This document shows, in pieces, positions 1 to 4,440 of a stretch of DNA of 6,107 nt (within the stretch, counting starts at the first letter, position 1; each line of letters starts with the position of its first letter). Origin of the DNA: an uncultured Bacillaceae bacterium (GTDB taxonomy: Bacteria > Bacillota > Bacilli > Bacillales > Cytobacillaceae); the NCBI GenBank assembly GCA_937995745.1, contig CALKIU010000168.1, positions 1 to 6,107 on the forward strand. Direction: 5' to 3'. Both the position numbers and the translations under genes were made by a program. Under the pieces are notes generated by a model. It saw nothing but the letters and a program-made list of their open reading frames with translations. It was not told the DNA's origin and did not search any database.

Positions 1-509
1 ATAATATTTCTTCCGTAAATTAGGGATGTTTCATTCAAAAGAGAATACAGGGTGGAAGTTTTTCCACTTCCTGTCGGACCGGTGAGAATAATCAATCCGT
101 TTGCATACTGCAACAAAGCCAACAGTTTTTTCGTCATGGATGGAAACAAAGAAATACGGTAAAAAGGAATTTGCTCAAACTGGGGCAGAATCCGGATAAC
201 GAGGCTTTCTTTATTTCTTGCGGGAAGGGTCGACAAACGGAGTCCGACGGGCTGGCCGTCAACAATGAGGGAATAGGCGCCGCTTTGCGGGCGTCTTCTC
301 TCGCCAATATCCATCGCCGCGGAAAATTTAAAGTGGGAAATCAGCCGTTCGCAATATTCTTTCGGAAGCGTCGAGCGGGGATAAAGTTTGCTGCCTATAC
401 GGTATTGGATGAGCGTTTCATTTTTGCGGGGAACGATATGAATATCGGATACACGATGCCTGAGCGCTTCTACAATCATTTTCTCGGCCAGTTGTTCAAT
501 CGCGAGCAA
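1..509 (-). CDS. comGA: ComGA, competence pseudopilus assembly ATPase (N-terminal part, 3' end outside window)
   Basis: ComGA is the cytoplasmic/membrane-associated traffic ATPase (GspE/PilB secretion-ATPase family) that powers assembly of the ComG pseudopilus for DNA uptake, and is the first gene of the comG operon. The visible 169 residues cover the N-terminal domain (SDIHIVPR at 21-28, SHFKFSAAMDIGERRRPQSG at about 58-77, LRLSTLPARNKESLVIR at about 90-106) and reach the Walker A motif GPTGSGKT at residues 144-151 (bases 57-80). The Walker B, Asp-box and His-box lie off the left edge. I chose the TTG at 507-509. It gives MLAIEQLAEK, which aligns with the remembered B. subtilis start MDSIEKVSKN, and an in-frame TGA lies two codons upstream (513-515). 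A GGCGGTG ribosome site (519-525) precedes it. An internal ATG at 477-479 would drop conserved residues. Transcription runs leftward, presumably into comGB. Identification is confident; the start is fairly confident. Confidence 0.95.
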   Translation of the reverse strand, partial: MLAIEQLAEKMIVEALRHRVSDIHIVPRKNETLIQYRIGSKLYPRSTLPKEYCERLISHFKFSAAMDIGERRRPQSGAYSLIVDGQPVGLRLSTLPARNKESLVIRILPQFEQIPFYRISLFPSMTKKLLALLQYANGLIILTGPTGSGKTSTLYSLLNETSLIYGRNI

Positions 510-518
510 ATTTCATAA

Positions 519-528
519 CACCGCCTTT
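519..528 (-). promoter_or_regulatory. Ribosome binding site deciding the comGA TTG start
   Basis: On the minus strand AAAGGCGGTG lies 9 nt before the TTG at 509. It is a one-mismatch version of AAAGGAGGTG. Because an in-frame TGA sits between this site and the TTG, no longer ComGA start is possible. The weak SD plus TTG start suggests modest translation initiation. Confidence 0.55.
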
Positions 529-560
529 CTTCTTGGCTGGTACTTGGCAAATATAAACAA

Positions 561-569
561 CACCTCCTT
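561..569 (-). promoter_or_regulatory. Orphan strong Shine-Dalgarno in the comGA leader
   Basis: AAGGAGGTG on the minus strand is a near-perfect Shine-Dalgarno, yet no ATG, GTG or TTG lies at a normal distance of 5-10 nt. A TTG at 558-560 is only 2 nt away and a TTG at 548-550 is 12 nt away from GGAGG. The TTG at 560 is in the comGA frame and would read 15 codons to the TGA at 513-515, two codons before the comGA start. It may mark a leader peptide or a decayed start. See findings. Confidence 0.4.
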
Positions 570-598
570 CATGCATCATTTATTCGACACCGTTTGCA

Positions 599-624
599 AA
601 AATCCTCTTTTAAAAAATAATTTT
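599..624. promoter_or_regulatory. Candidate ComK-type AT-boxes upstream of comGA
   Basis: Two exact AAAA-N5-TTTT motifs abut each other (599-611 and 612-624); a third exact match is at 759-771. ComK binds pairs of such boxes in B. subtilis, and comG is a classic target. However, the pairs there are separated by fixed gaps (about 8, 18 or 31 bp), and no pair here has such a gap. In DNA this AT-rich the motif also arises by chance. The match is visible; the function is inferred. Confidence 0.3.
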
Positions 625-646
625 TTATATTTTATTATTTTAAATC

Positions 647-669
647 CAATTGTCATCAAGTGACATTTG
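647..669. repeat. Interrupted inverted repeat, operator candidate
   Basis: CAA-T-TGTCA (647-655) is separated by TCAAG from TGACA-T-TTG (661-669). Eight of nine arm positions pair; only T650/T666 does not. It lies about 140 bp upstream of the comGA start and is not followed by a T-run, so it resembles a dimer-binding operator more than a terminator. No known regulator consensus was recognised. Confidence 0.35.
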
Positions 670-837
670 TTGTAAATAATAAACGATCTTTCAAAATACG
701 GTCGAGCAAATATCTTCCAAAAAAAATGCTTCAATTCAAGGGTTTTCACAGAAAAATAAAAAAGAAATTTTATAAAGGCCAAAAAATGTTCAATATTTCG
801 ACAACTATTTGTGAACATTTTCTAAACTTATAGTGTA

Positions 838-854
838 TACAGTGTTAACCTGTA
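838..854. promoter_or_regulatory. Palindromic operator candidate over the -35 of the regulator gene
   Basis: TACAG (838-842) and CTGTA (850-854) form perfect 5-bp arms around a 7-base centre containing GTTAAC. A second palindrome, TGTATACA (834-841), overlaps its left edge. The repeat covers the predicted -35, the position expected for an autorepressor. Binding by the adjacent regulator is inferred. Confidence 0.4.
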
Positions 855-870
855 TTTGCTATATTATAAT
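842..870 (+). promoter_or_regulatory. Promoter of the SufR-like regulator gene
   Basis: A perfect -10 TATAAT lies at 865-870. With a 17-bp spacer the -35 would be GTGTTA (842-847), only 3 of 6 matches. Predicted transcription start is about 877, giving a leader of about 25 nt with the ribosome site at 890-895. This placement supports the GTG start at 902 over the GTG at 833, which would lie upstream of the promoter. The poor -35 coincides with the inverted repeat at 838-854. Confidence 0.6.
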
Positions 871-889
871 AAAGGAAACTATCCGTCCT

Positions 890-895
890 GAGGTG
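890..895 (+). promoter_or_regulatory. Ribosome binding site deciding the regulator start
   Basis: GAGGTG at 890-895 lies 6 nt before the GTG at 902 (8 nt counted from GAGG). Earlier in-frame GTGs at 833 and 842 have no comparable site and precede the -10 element. Confidence 0.7.
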
Positions 896-901
896 AGTTT
901 A

Positions 902-1600
902 GTGGAAAAGACATTAAAGATAACAAATGTATTATCCGATCCAACGAGATACAGTATCTATGAATTTATTACAAAGAGACATAAAGATGTAACCGTGCAA
1001 GAAATAGCTGAACATTTTGATATCCATCCAAATGTTGCCAGACTCCACCTTTCAAAATTGGAAGACGTGAATATGCTTGTTTCAGAAACAAAGAAAACAG
1101 GCAAAGGCGGCAGACCGAGCAGGTTGTACCGTTTGTCGGAAAAGGTCATCCAATTGAATTTCCCCTACCGGGATTACCAACTTCTTGCCAAAATCGCTTT
1201 GGAATCATTGTTTTCTCTCGGTGAATCAGCCAAAGAAGCATTGTATGAAACAGGCAAAAGATTTGGCACTGAATACATGGAAAGCGAAATTGCCAAAAGG
1301 CATCTGACTGAAGAATTAACATTCGAACAAAAGCTGGAAATTTTTAAAGATGCTGCCGAACTGGCCGGATTCTCCCCCGAATTTGAATACGATAAAGAAG
1401 AATCCGTCATTTATTTGCAAATTTACAATTGTCCGTTTAAAGAATTGGCACACTCCCACTATGAAACGGTTTGTCCGACCCATCGCCAATTTTTGAGAGG
1501 CATGTTTGAAAGCCTCTTCGGCCCCGTAACACTTACAGAAAAAGAAAACATTGTGGACGGGTGCGACTCCTGTTCGTATAAGGCAAAAGTTTCAAATTGA
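902..1600 (+). CDS. SufR-like (ArsR-group, COG2345-type) winged-helix transcriptional regulator with C-terminal cysteine cluster
   Basis: 232-residue predicted cytoplasmic DNA-binding protein. Residues 5-80 form a winged helix: LSDPTRYSIYEFI at 11-23, helix-turn-helix at about 31-52 (VTVQEIAEHFDIHPNVARLH), and a wing GKGGRPSRLYRLS at 67-79, the GRPxRLYRL signature of SufR-type and COG2345 regulators. The C-terminal domain has NCPF (Cys177), CPTH (Cys191, His194) and GCDSC (Cys221, Cys224), in the region where SufR proteins use cysteines to hold an Fe-S cluster. Family knowledge suggests sensing of Fe-S, redox state or metal; the ligand and regulon here are unknown. The GTG at 902 is preferred because of its ribosome site and the promoter at 842-870. 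It is divergent from comGA and lies 82 bp ahead of yqgY with no terminator between, so some read-through is likely. It could instead belong to an uncharacterised COG2345 subgroup without a cluster. Confidence 0.85.
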   Translation: MEKTLKITNVLSDPTRYSIYEFITKRHKDVTVQEIAEHFDIHPNVARLHLSKLEDVNMLVSETKKTGKGGRPSRLYRLSEKVIQLNFPYRDYQLLAKIALESLFSLGESAKEALYETGKRFGTEYMESEIAKRHLTEELTFEQKLEIFKDAAELAGFSPEFEYDKEESVIYLQIYNCPFKELAHSHYETVCPTHRQFLRGMFESLFGPVTLTEKENIVDGCDSCSYKAKVSN

Positions 1601-1610
1601 TCCATCTTAG

Positions 1611-1639
1611 TTTACTTTTTTTGGAATTTCTTTTATAGT
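1611..1639 (+). promoter_or_regulatory. σA-type promoter of yqgY
   Basis: TTTACT (1611-1616; 4/6 of TTGACA), a 17-bp spacer and TATAGT (1634-1639; 5/6 of TATAAT). Predicted start is about 1646, 37 nt before the gene. It sits directly after the regulator stop, so yqgY can be expressed independently. Confidence 0.6.
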
Positions 1640-1682
1640 AAAGGTAGTTGGTAATAATTCCCAATAGACGAGGGGGGTATGG

Positions 1683-1925
1683 ATGGATCGGATGTACAGA
1701 GTCCTCAGCTTTTGGACAGGAATTTTCGCCATCATGTTTTACCTTGGTGATATGTATCCGGCAGCCGCCATTTTTCTTGCCCAGACCGGATTCTTCCTGT
1801 TCCTCGGGCTGTTGCGACTCTCTGAAAGAATGTACCTTTATCTTTTCGGGGCCTATTTGACAGTGTTCTTTATCGGTTTTACTTACTATACGACTTTCAT
1901 ACTGGTTCCTCAATTGGGAAACTGA
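1683..1925 (+). CDS. yqgY: YqgY-like DUF2626 small membrane protein
   Basis: 80 residues, matching from memory the short DUF2626 family (YqgY in B. subtilis), found beside yqgX in Bacillaceae; no function is known to me. The sequence is very hydrophobic and aromatic, with about three membrane-spanning stretches (roughly residues 7-21, 25-45 and 50-74). A charged RLSER turn (45-49) lies between the second and third. A purine-rich ribosome site AGGGGGG (1671-1677) lies 5 nt before the ATG at 1683. The out-of-frame ATG at 1679 is too close to it. The gene has its own promoter (1611-1639) and ends 18 bp before a hairpin terminator shared with the convergent methyltransferase gene. Family assignment is good; function is unknown. 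Confidence 0.88.
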   Translation: MDRMYRVLSFWTGIFAIMFYLGDMYPAAAIFLAQTGFFLFLGLLRLSERMYLYLFGAYLTVFFIGFTYYTTFILVPQLGN

Positions 1926-1942
1926 CATTCAATGCGAAGAAG

Positions 1943-1968
1943 AAAGCGTTGGAAGTTCCAACGCTTTT
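1943..1968. terminator. Bidirectional intrinsic terminator between yqgY and the methyltransferase gene
   Basis: A perfect inverted repeat AAAGCGTTGGAA (1943-1954) / TTCCAACGCTTT (1956-1967) around G1955. On the plus strand it ends in TTTT; on the minus strand it is followed by TTTCTTCTTC. The methyltransferase stop codon (1967-1969) overlaps its right edge by one base. Confidence 0.85.
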
Positions 1969-3049
1969 ACACTTCTATGCGGACATCAAGGTTTTTCTTT
2001 TGCAAGATGACATGAAAATGGGAGCTGATTCCCCCCGGCAACAGGAGCGTTTTGATTGCCCGGTTCCTCCTGCTCACAGGAGAAAAAGGATCCGGATCAG
2101 TATGTTCTTGCAATTCTTCCAATATTCCGATTTTAAGAAAAAATTCATCTTGACGAAGTTTTTCAACAAATCGCAATCCTCTTTTTTCCCCCTGCAAAAT
2201 GAAGGAATCGAAATGAACATGGCTTGTAATGTCCATTTCCCCCGGATACAAAAGACAGTTGTCCACTTGCCGGTGTTTAAAATATCCCCTGAGGCTTCCC
2301 TGACGGCGGAGAGGATGCATCCACTCCTCATTCGTGTACCCGTAATCGACAGTAAGAACGAGACCTTTATGGAGCATTTTTGAAATGCGGGCAATCATTT
2401 CCTCCATGGCCAGAGGTATTTCGATTCTTTGCCGTTCCTGCAACTTGAGACCGCTGTCATTGATAAAGGAAAGAATGTTTTTATTTGTTAACGGCACCCG
2501 CCGTTCAACCAATTTCCCTTGATCATACGCCACCATTACTTCAAAAAGGCGGCCGTCATGTTTTTCCACCACATGGACGGGCAATGCATCAAACAACTCG
2601 TTGGAAAAAACAAGGCCGTTAAAAGGGGCAAGTTCCTCCAGCGTTTCCACTTGCCTGATATGTTCATTGAAAGTGAGAACTTCTTTTTGCAATTCTCGGT
2701 GATAAAGGCTTTGTTCCACAATTATGTATGTCAAAGGCAAACTTGTCCGTTTTTTCCATTCGTCGATAAAGGCGGCGGCAAATCGGCCGTTTCCCGCGCC
2801 GATTTCACAGACATTCGGTTCCAAGCCGGCAATTTCTCCCACTTTTTTCAGATACCATTTGGCAACCAGACGGCCGTAAATATCTGAAAAATTGCTGGAG
2901 GTAATAAAATCCCCCTTTTTGCCTATTTTTTCCCTGTCTTTCATATAATAGCCCTTCTGCGGATGATACAGGACGATTTTCATATAGTCATAATAAGAAA
3001 TCATTTTTTCAGGTTTGCTATCGATCGTTTTTTTCAGAACATCTATCAT
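1967..3049 (-). CDS. MidA/NDUFAF7-family class I SAM-dependent methyltransferase (COG1565)
   Basis: 360-residue predicted cytoplasmic methyltransferase. Family hallmarks in order: LYHPQKGYY (27-35), GDFITSSNFSDIYG (46-59), the SAM-binding glycine loop EIGAGNGR (82-89), NELFDALPV (150-158), VDYGY (234-238), RGYFKH (254-259) and PGEMDITSHVHF (269-280). The mitochondrial homologue NDUFAF7 dimethylates an arginine of complex I subunit NDUFS2. The substrate of the bacterial proteins is not established, and no complex I gene is near here. Length is normal and no motif is missing. The start ATG at 3047-3049 has GAGGAG at 3060-3065, a slightly long spacing of 10 nt. A leftward promoter is proposed at 3077-3105, interlocked with that of the small RNA. 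It converges with yqgY at a shared terminator. Family certain; substrate unknown. Confidence 0.93.
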   Translation of the reverse strand: MIDVLKKTIDSKPEKMISYYDYMKIVLYHPQKGYYMKDREKIGKKGDFITSSNFSDIYGRLVAKWYLKKVGEIAGLEPNVCEIGAGNGRFAAAFIDEWKKRTSLPLTYIIVEQSLYHRELQKEVLTFNEHIRQVETLEELAPFNGLVFSNELFDALPVHVVEKHDGRLFEVMVAYDQGKLVERRVPLTNKNILSFINDSGLKLQERQRIEIPLAMEEMIARISKMLHKGLVLTVDYGYTNEEWMHPLRRQGSLRGYFKHRQVDNCLLYPGEMDITSHVHFDSFILQGEKRGLRFVEKLRQDEFFLKIGILEELQEHTDPDPFSPVSRRNRAIKTLLLPGGISSHFHVILQKKNLDVRIEV

Positions 3050-3076
3050 CTTCGGGAAACTCCTCTATTGCAAATT

Positions 3077-3105
3077 ATTATTTAGCAACATTGACATAGT
3101 GTTAA
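3077..3105 (-). promoter_or_regulatory. Promoter of the methyltransferase gene
   Basis: Minus strand: -35 TTAACA (3105-3100, 5/6), 17-bp spacer, -10 AATAAT (3082-3077, 5/6). The predicted start near 3070 leaves about 20 nt with the ribosome site at 3060-3065. It overlaps the rightward promoter at 3091-3119. Confidence 0.55.
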
Positions 3106-3119
3106 AATTACAATAAGAT
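3091..3119 (+). promoter_or_regulatory. σA-type promoter of the small RNA
   Basis: A consensus -35 TTGACA (3091-3096), exactly 17 bp, then -10 TAAGAT (3114-3119, 4/6). Predicted start is at A3126 or G3127. No protein gene follows on the plus strand before the terminator at 3173-3207. Confidence 0.7.
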
Positions 3120-3125
3120 AGGGTT

Positions 3126-3207
3126 AGCAGCATTTCTAATCCCCTCCCATTGAGTGGATAGAACATCCCCCTAAAAAGCCCTTCTTTGAAAAAAGAAGGG
3201 CTTTTTT
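3126..3207 (+). ncRNA. Putative trans-acting small RNA with C-rich anti-Shine-Dalgarno motifs
   Basis: About 82 nt lie between a good promoter (3091-3119) and a strong intrinsic terminator. No open reading frame with a ribosome site is present. A 5' hairpin pairs TTCTA/TCC (3134-3142, one bulged A) with GGATAGAA (3156-3163) and exposes CCTCCC (3143-3148) in a 13-nt loop. An unpaired linker follows with ATCCCCCT (3165-3172), then the terminator stem. Exposed C-rich motifs that pair with Shine-Dalgarno sequences are the design of known Bacillota small RNAs such as RoxS/RsaE and FsrA. I do not recognise this one as any of them by sequence or location. It is antisense to nothing here: it lies between the methyltransferase and yqgX genes. 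The terminator could in principle belong only to yqgX, but the promoter then has no product. Confidence 0.65.
3173..3207. terminator. Bidirectional intrinsic terminator of the small RNA and of yqgX
   Basis: A 15-bp perfect stem (3173-3187 / 3192-3206), with core GCCCTTCTTT and its complement, closes a GAAA tetraloop (3188-3191). Six T follow the GC-rich core on the plus strand (3202-3207) and five T on the minus strand. It lies 20 bp beyond the yqgX stop. Confidence 0.9.
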
Positions 3208-3226
3208 CTTGTGGACCGTTCCGTTT

Positions 3227-3868
3227 TCAACCGAAAAATCCGTTCAGGAAAGGATTGGAATCCATTTCCCTCTGAATCGTCGTAACCGGTCCGTGGCCGG
3301 GCAATACGATCGTATGCTCCGGAAGGACGAGCAGTTTTTTATGAATGCTTTCGATAAGCTGCTCGTAGTTTCCTCCGTATAAATCCGTCCGTCCGATGCT
3401 TCCTTGAAAAAGAGCATCTCCGGCCGCGACAAAATCTCCTTCCTTAAAATAAAAAGAAATGCTTCCGGGCGAATGTCCGGGCGTTTCAAACACGTCAAAA
3501 TCAAAATCTCCCACAGTCATCTTCCCTTCGCCGGCGATTATCTCATCGGCCGGCTTCAAGCGGACTTCTCCGCCGAAAAAGAGACGGGAACCGTTTAAAC
3601 CCGAATCCAACAGCCACTCCGCTTCTTTCTCATGAACATAAACGGGGATTTCATATTTCTCCCGGACGATATCAACCGCGCCGATATGGTCGAAATGAGT
3701 ATGGGTTAAGAGAATGGCTTGCGGTTTTAATTTTCTGTTCTCTATATGATGAATTAATTTCGTTCCTTCTTCCCCCGGATCAACAATTAAACAAGAATTT
3801 TGCTCGTTGAAAATCAAGTAGCAATTTGTTTGCAAAGGACCGAGAGGAAGCTGTTCCCACTTAATCAT
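3227..3868 (-). CDS. yqgX: YqgX, metallo-β-lactamase-fold hydrolase (glyoxalase II-like)
   Basis: 213-residue cytoplasmic metallohydrolase of the glyoxalase II-like branch of the metallo-β-lactamase superfamily. All metal ligands are present: THTHFDH (His56, His58, Asp60, His61), ETPGHSPGS (His132), AAGDALF (Asp151) and LPGHGP (His192). The short length lacks the C-terminal helical domain of classical glyoxalase II, as is usual for the YqgX type, so thiol-ester hydrolysis (for example of bacillithiol or glyoxal-derived adducts) is possible but unproven. The ATG at 3866-3868 follows AGAGGTGAT with normal spacing. The gene ends 20 bp before the terminator at 3173-3207. It is divergent from yqgW; a weak promoter candidate lies at 3902-3930. 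Family identification is secure and the substrate is not. Confidence 0.93.
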   Translation of the reverse strand: MIKWEQLPLGPLQTNCYLIFNEQNSCLIVDPGEEGTKLIHHIENRKLKPQAILLTHTHFDHIGAVDIVREKYEIPVYVHEKEAEWLLDSGLNGSRLFFGGEVRLKPADEIIAGEGKMTVGDFDFDVFETPGHSPGSISFYFKEGDFVAAGDALFQGSIGRTDLYGGNYEQLIESIHKKLLVLPEHTIVLPGHGPVTTIQREMDSNPFLNGFFG

Positions 3869-3901
3869 GGTTTATCACCTCTGGCAAAGATAACTGGCTT
3901 T

Positions 3902-3930
3902 ATTTTACACCAAAAGGGACAACTCATAAA
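3902..3930 (-). promoter_or_regulatory. Weak promoter candidate for yqgX
   Basis: Minus-strand -10 TAAAAT (3907-3902, 5/6) with a 17-bp spacer from TTTATG (3930-3925, only 3/6). Start would be near 3895, about 27 nt before the ATG. Confidence 0.3.
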
Positions 3931-4006
3931 GGCTCACCCTATAAAACAACAATACCACATTTCAATATTTGAATGCACTTCTTAGAAGATTGGACTTGCA
4001 TTCCTA

Positions 4007-4035
4007 TCGACAATCACAGTGAAAGCGTCTAAAAT
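4007..4035 (+). promoter_or_regulatory. σA-type promoter of yqgW
   Basis: TCGACA (4007-4012, 5/6), a 17-bp spacer and TAAAAT (4030-4035, 5/6). Predicted start near 4042 gives a 76-nt leader. The leader contains a small inverted repeat CCCGC/GCGGG (about 4067-4090) that may fold upstream of the ribosome site. Confidence 0.6.
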
Positions 4036-4117
4036 AGAAGATAGAATTTCCTTTTATTGGCATTTTCCCGCATTAAAACAGCTCGGCGGGTTGAACAATT
4101 GAAAAAGGGGGATTTAG

Positions 4118-4285
4118 ATGGGACTGGTCATCATTTTTGCATTAGTAACCATTTTGGCAGGAATCGGCACGGTTTCGGCGTTTAAAAACAAAAATTATCT
4201 CGGTCTCATGTTCGGGGCGGGAACCTTTCTCGTCTTCGGCTGGTTTACACTTATGACTTTCATTAACAGCGGCTATCCGACATAA
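4118..4285 (+). CDS. yqgW: YqgW-like DUF2759 small membrane protein
   Basis: 55-residue protein MGLVIIFALV... ending in SGYPT, matching from memory the DUF2759 family (YqgW in B. subtilis), conserved beside yqgX. Two hydrophobic segments (about residues 2-21 and 27-49) are joined by a short basic turn FKNKN (22-26), predicting a two-helix hairpin in the membrane. No catalytic residues are apparent and no function is known to me. The ribosome site AGGGGG (4106-4111) lies 6 nt before the ATG. It has its own promoter at 4007-4035. No terminator follows directly, so its transcript probably continues through the 31-codon frame at 4345-4440 to the terminator at 4439-4471. Confidence 0.85.
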   Translation: MGLVIIFALVTILAGIGTVSAFKNKNYLGLMFGAGTFLVFGWFTLMTFINSGYPT

Positions 4286-4344
4286 ACTTTCCACAAAAAA
4301 CGCATTTGCGCAATACTTCCGAACAGAGGGAGCAGGGGACAGTC

Positions 4345-4440
4345 ATGCGGAAAACCGGGCGGCGAAATCCATCCACCAAAGGGGAAACTATTTCAGGTAA
4401 ATGTTCTTATTTTACGGGTGCACCTGTAACTGCACACTAA
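4345..4440 (+). CDS. Possible 31-residue small protein gene downstream of yqgW
   Basis: Reading frame ATG-TAA of 31 codons. The protein starts MRKTGRRNPSTKGET and ends FTGAPVTAH; it is basic at the N terminus, contains one cysteine (Cys20) and has no membrane segment. Support: AGGGG (4334-4338) lies 6 nt before the ATG; the stop codon abuts the intrinsic terminator at 4439-4471; and the frame fills the otherwise empty space after yqgW on the same strand, 59 nt downstream. Against: it is short, I do not recognise a family, and a chance frame of this length is common. It overlaps a palindrome GGTGCACC near 4417-4424. Probably cotranscribed with yqgW if real. Confidence 0.4.
   Translation: MRKTGRRNPSTKGETISGKCSYFTGAPVTAH

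Larger units (their letters stand above)
510..901. other. AT-rich divergent intergenic region between comGA and the SufR-like regulator gene
   Basis: This 392-base stretch separates two divergently transcribed genes. From 600 to 830 it is very AT-rich with several A- and T-tracts (612-617, 621-626, 719-726, 758-763, 781-786). I see no convincing gene. An 80-codon minus-strand reading frame (576-818) has no ribosome site and low-complexity Phe/Lys/Ile composition. The region holds the comGA leader, exact AAAA-N5-TTTT boxes, an inverted repeat at 647-669, and the regulator's promoter and operator candidate at 838-870. No clear σA promoter for comGA could be read, which fits an activator-dependent (ComK-type) promoter, but that is inference. 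Confidence 0.7.

Noticed and set aside
171..518. 115-codon plus-strand frame opposite comGA
   Set aside because: Lies wholly antisense to the conserved ComGA N-terminal domain; no ribosome site and no recognisable protein.
576..818. 80-codon minus-strand reading frame in the comGA upstream region
   Set aside because: No ribosome site before its ATG, low-complexity Phe/Lys/Ile-rich product, and it spans the AT-tracts and inverted repeat of a regulatory region.
833..901. N-terminal extension of the regulator from GTG 833
   Set aside because: It would start upstream of the TATAAT at 865-870, has no ribosome site, and adds a hydrophobic stretch not expected before the winged helix.
1949..2383. 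144-codon plus-strand frame opposite the methyltransferase
   Set aside because: Antisense shadow of a gene with a full set of family motifs; it also begins inside the terminator stem.
3071..3085. Fur-box-like sequence upstream of the small RNA promoter
   Set aside because: Only about half of the positions match the 7-1-7 consensus, and the segment is better read as the leftward -10 region.
3091..3105. TTGACA-TAG-TGTTAA as an operator sharing AGTGTTAA with the regulator's promoter (841-848)
   Set aside because: The imperfect palindrome is fully explained by two facing -35 hexamers, and one shared 8-mer in 6 kb is weak evidence.
4417..4435. GGTGCACC palindrome and GTGCA-N8-TGCAC repeat before the terminator
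   Set aside because: Short and inside the 31-codon frame; no T-run or promoter context makes it a convincing site.
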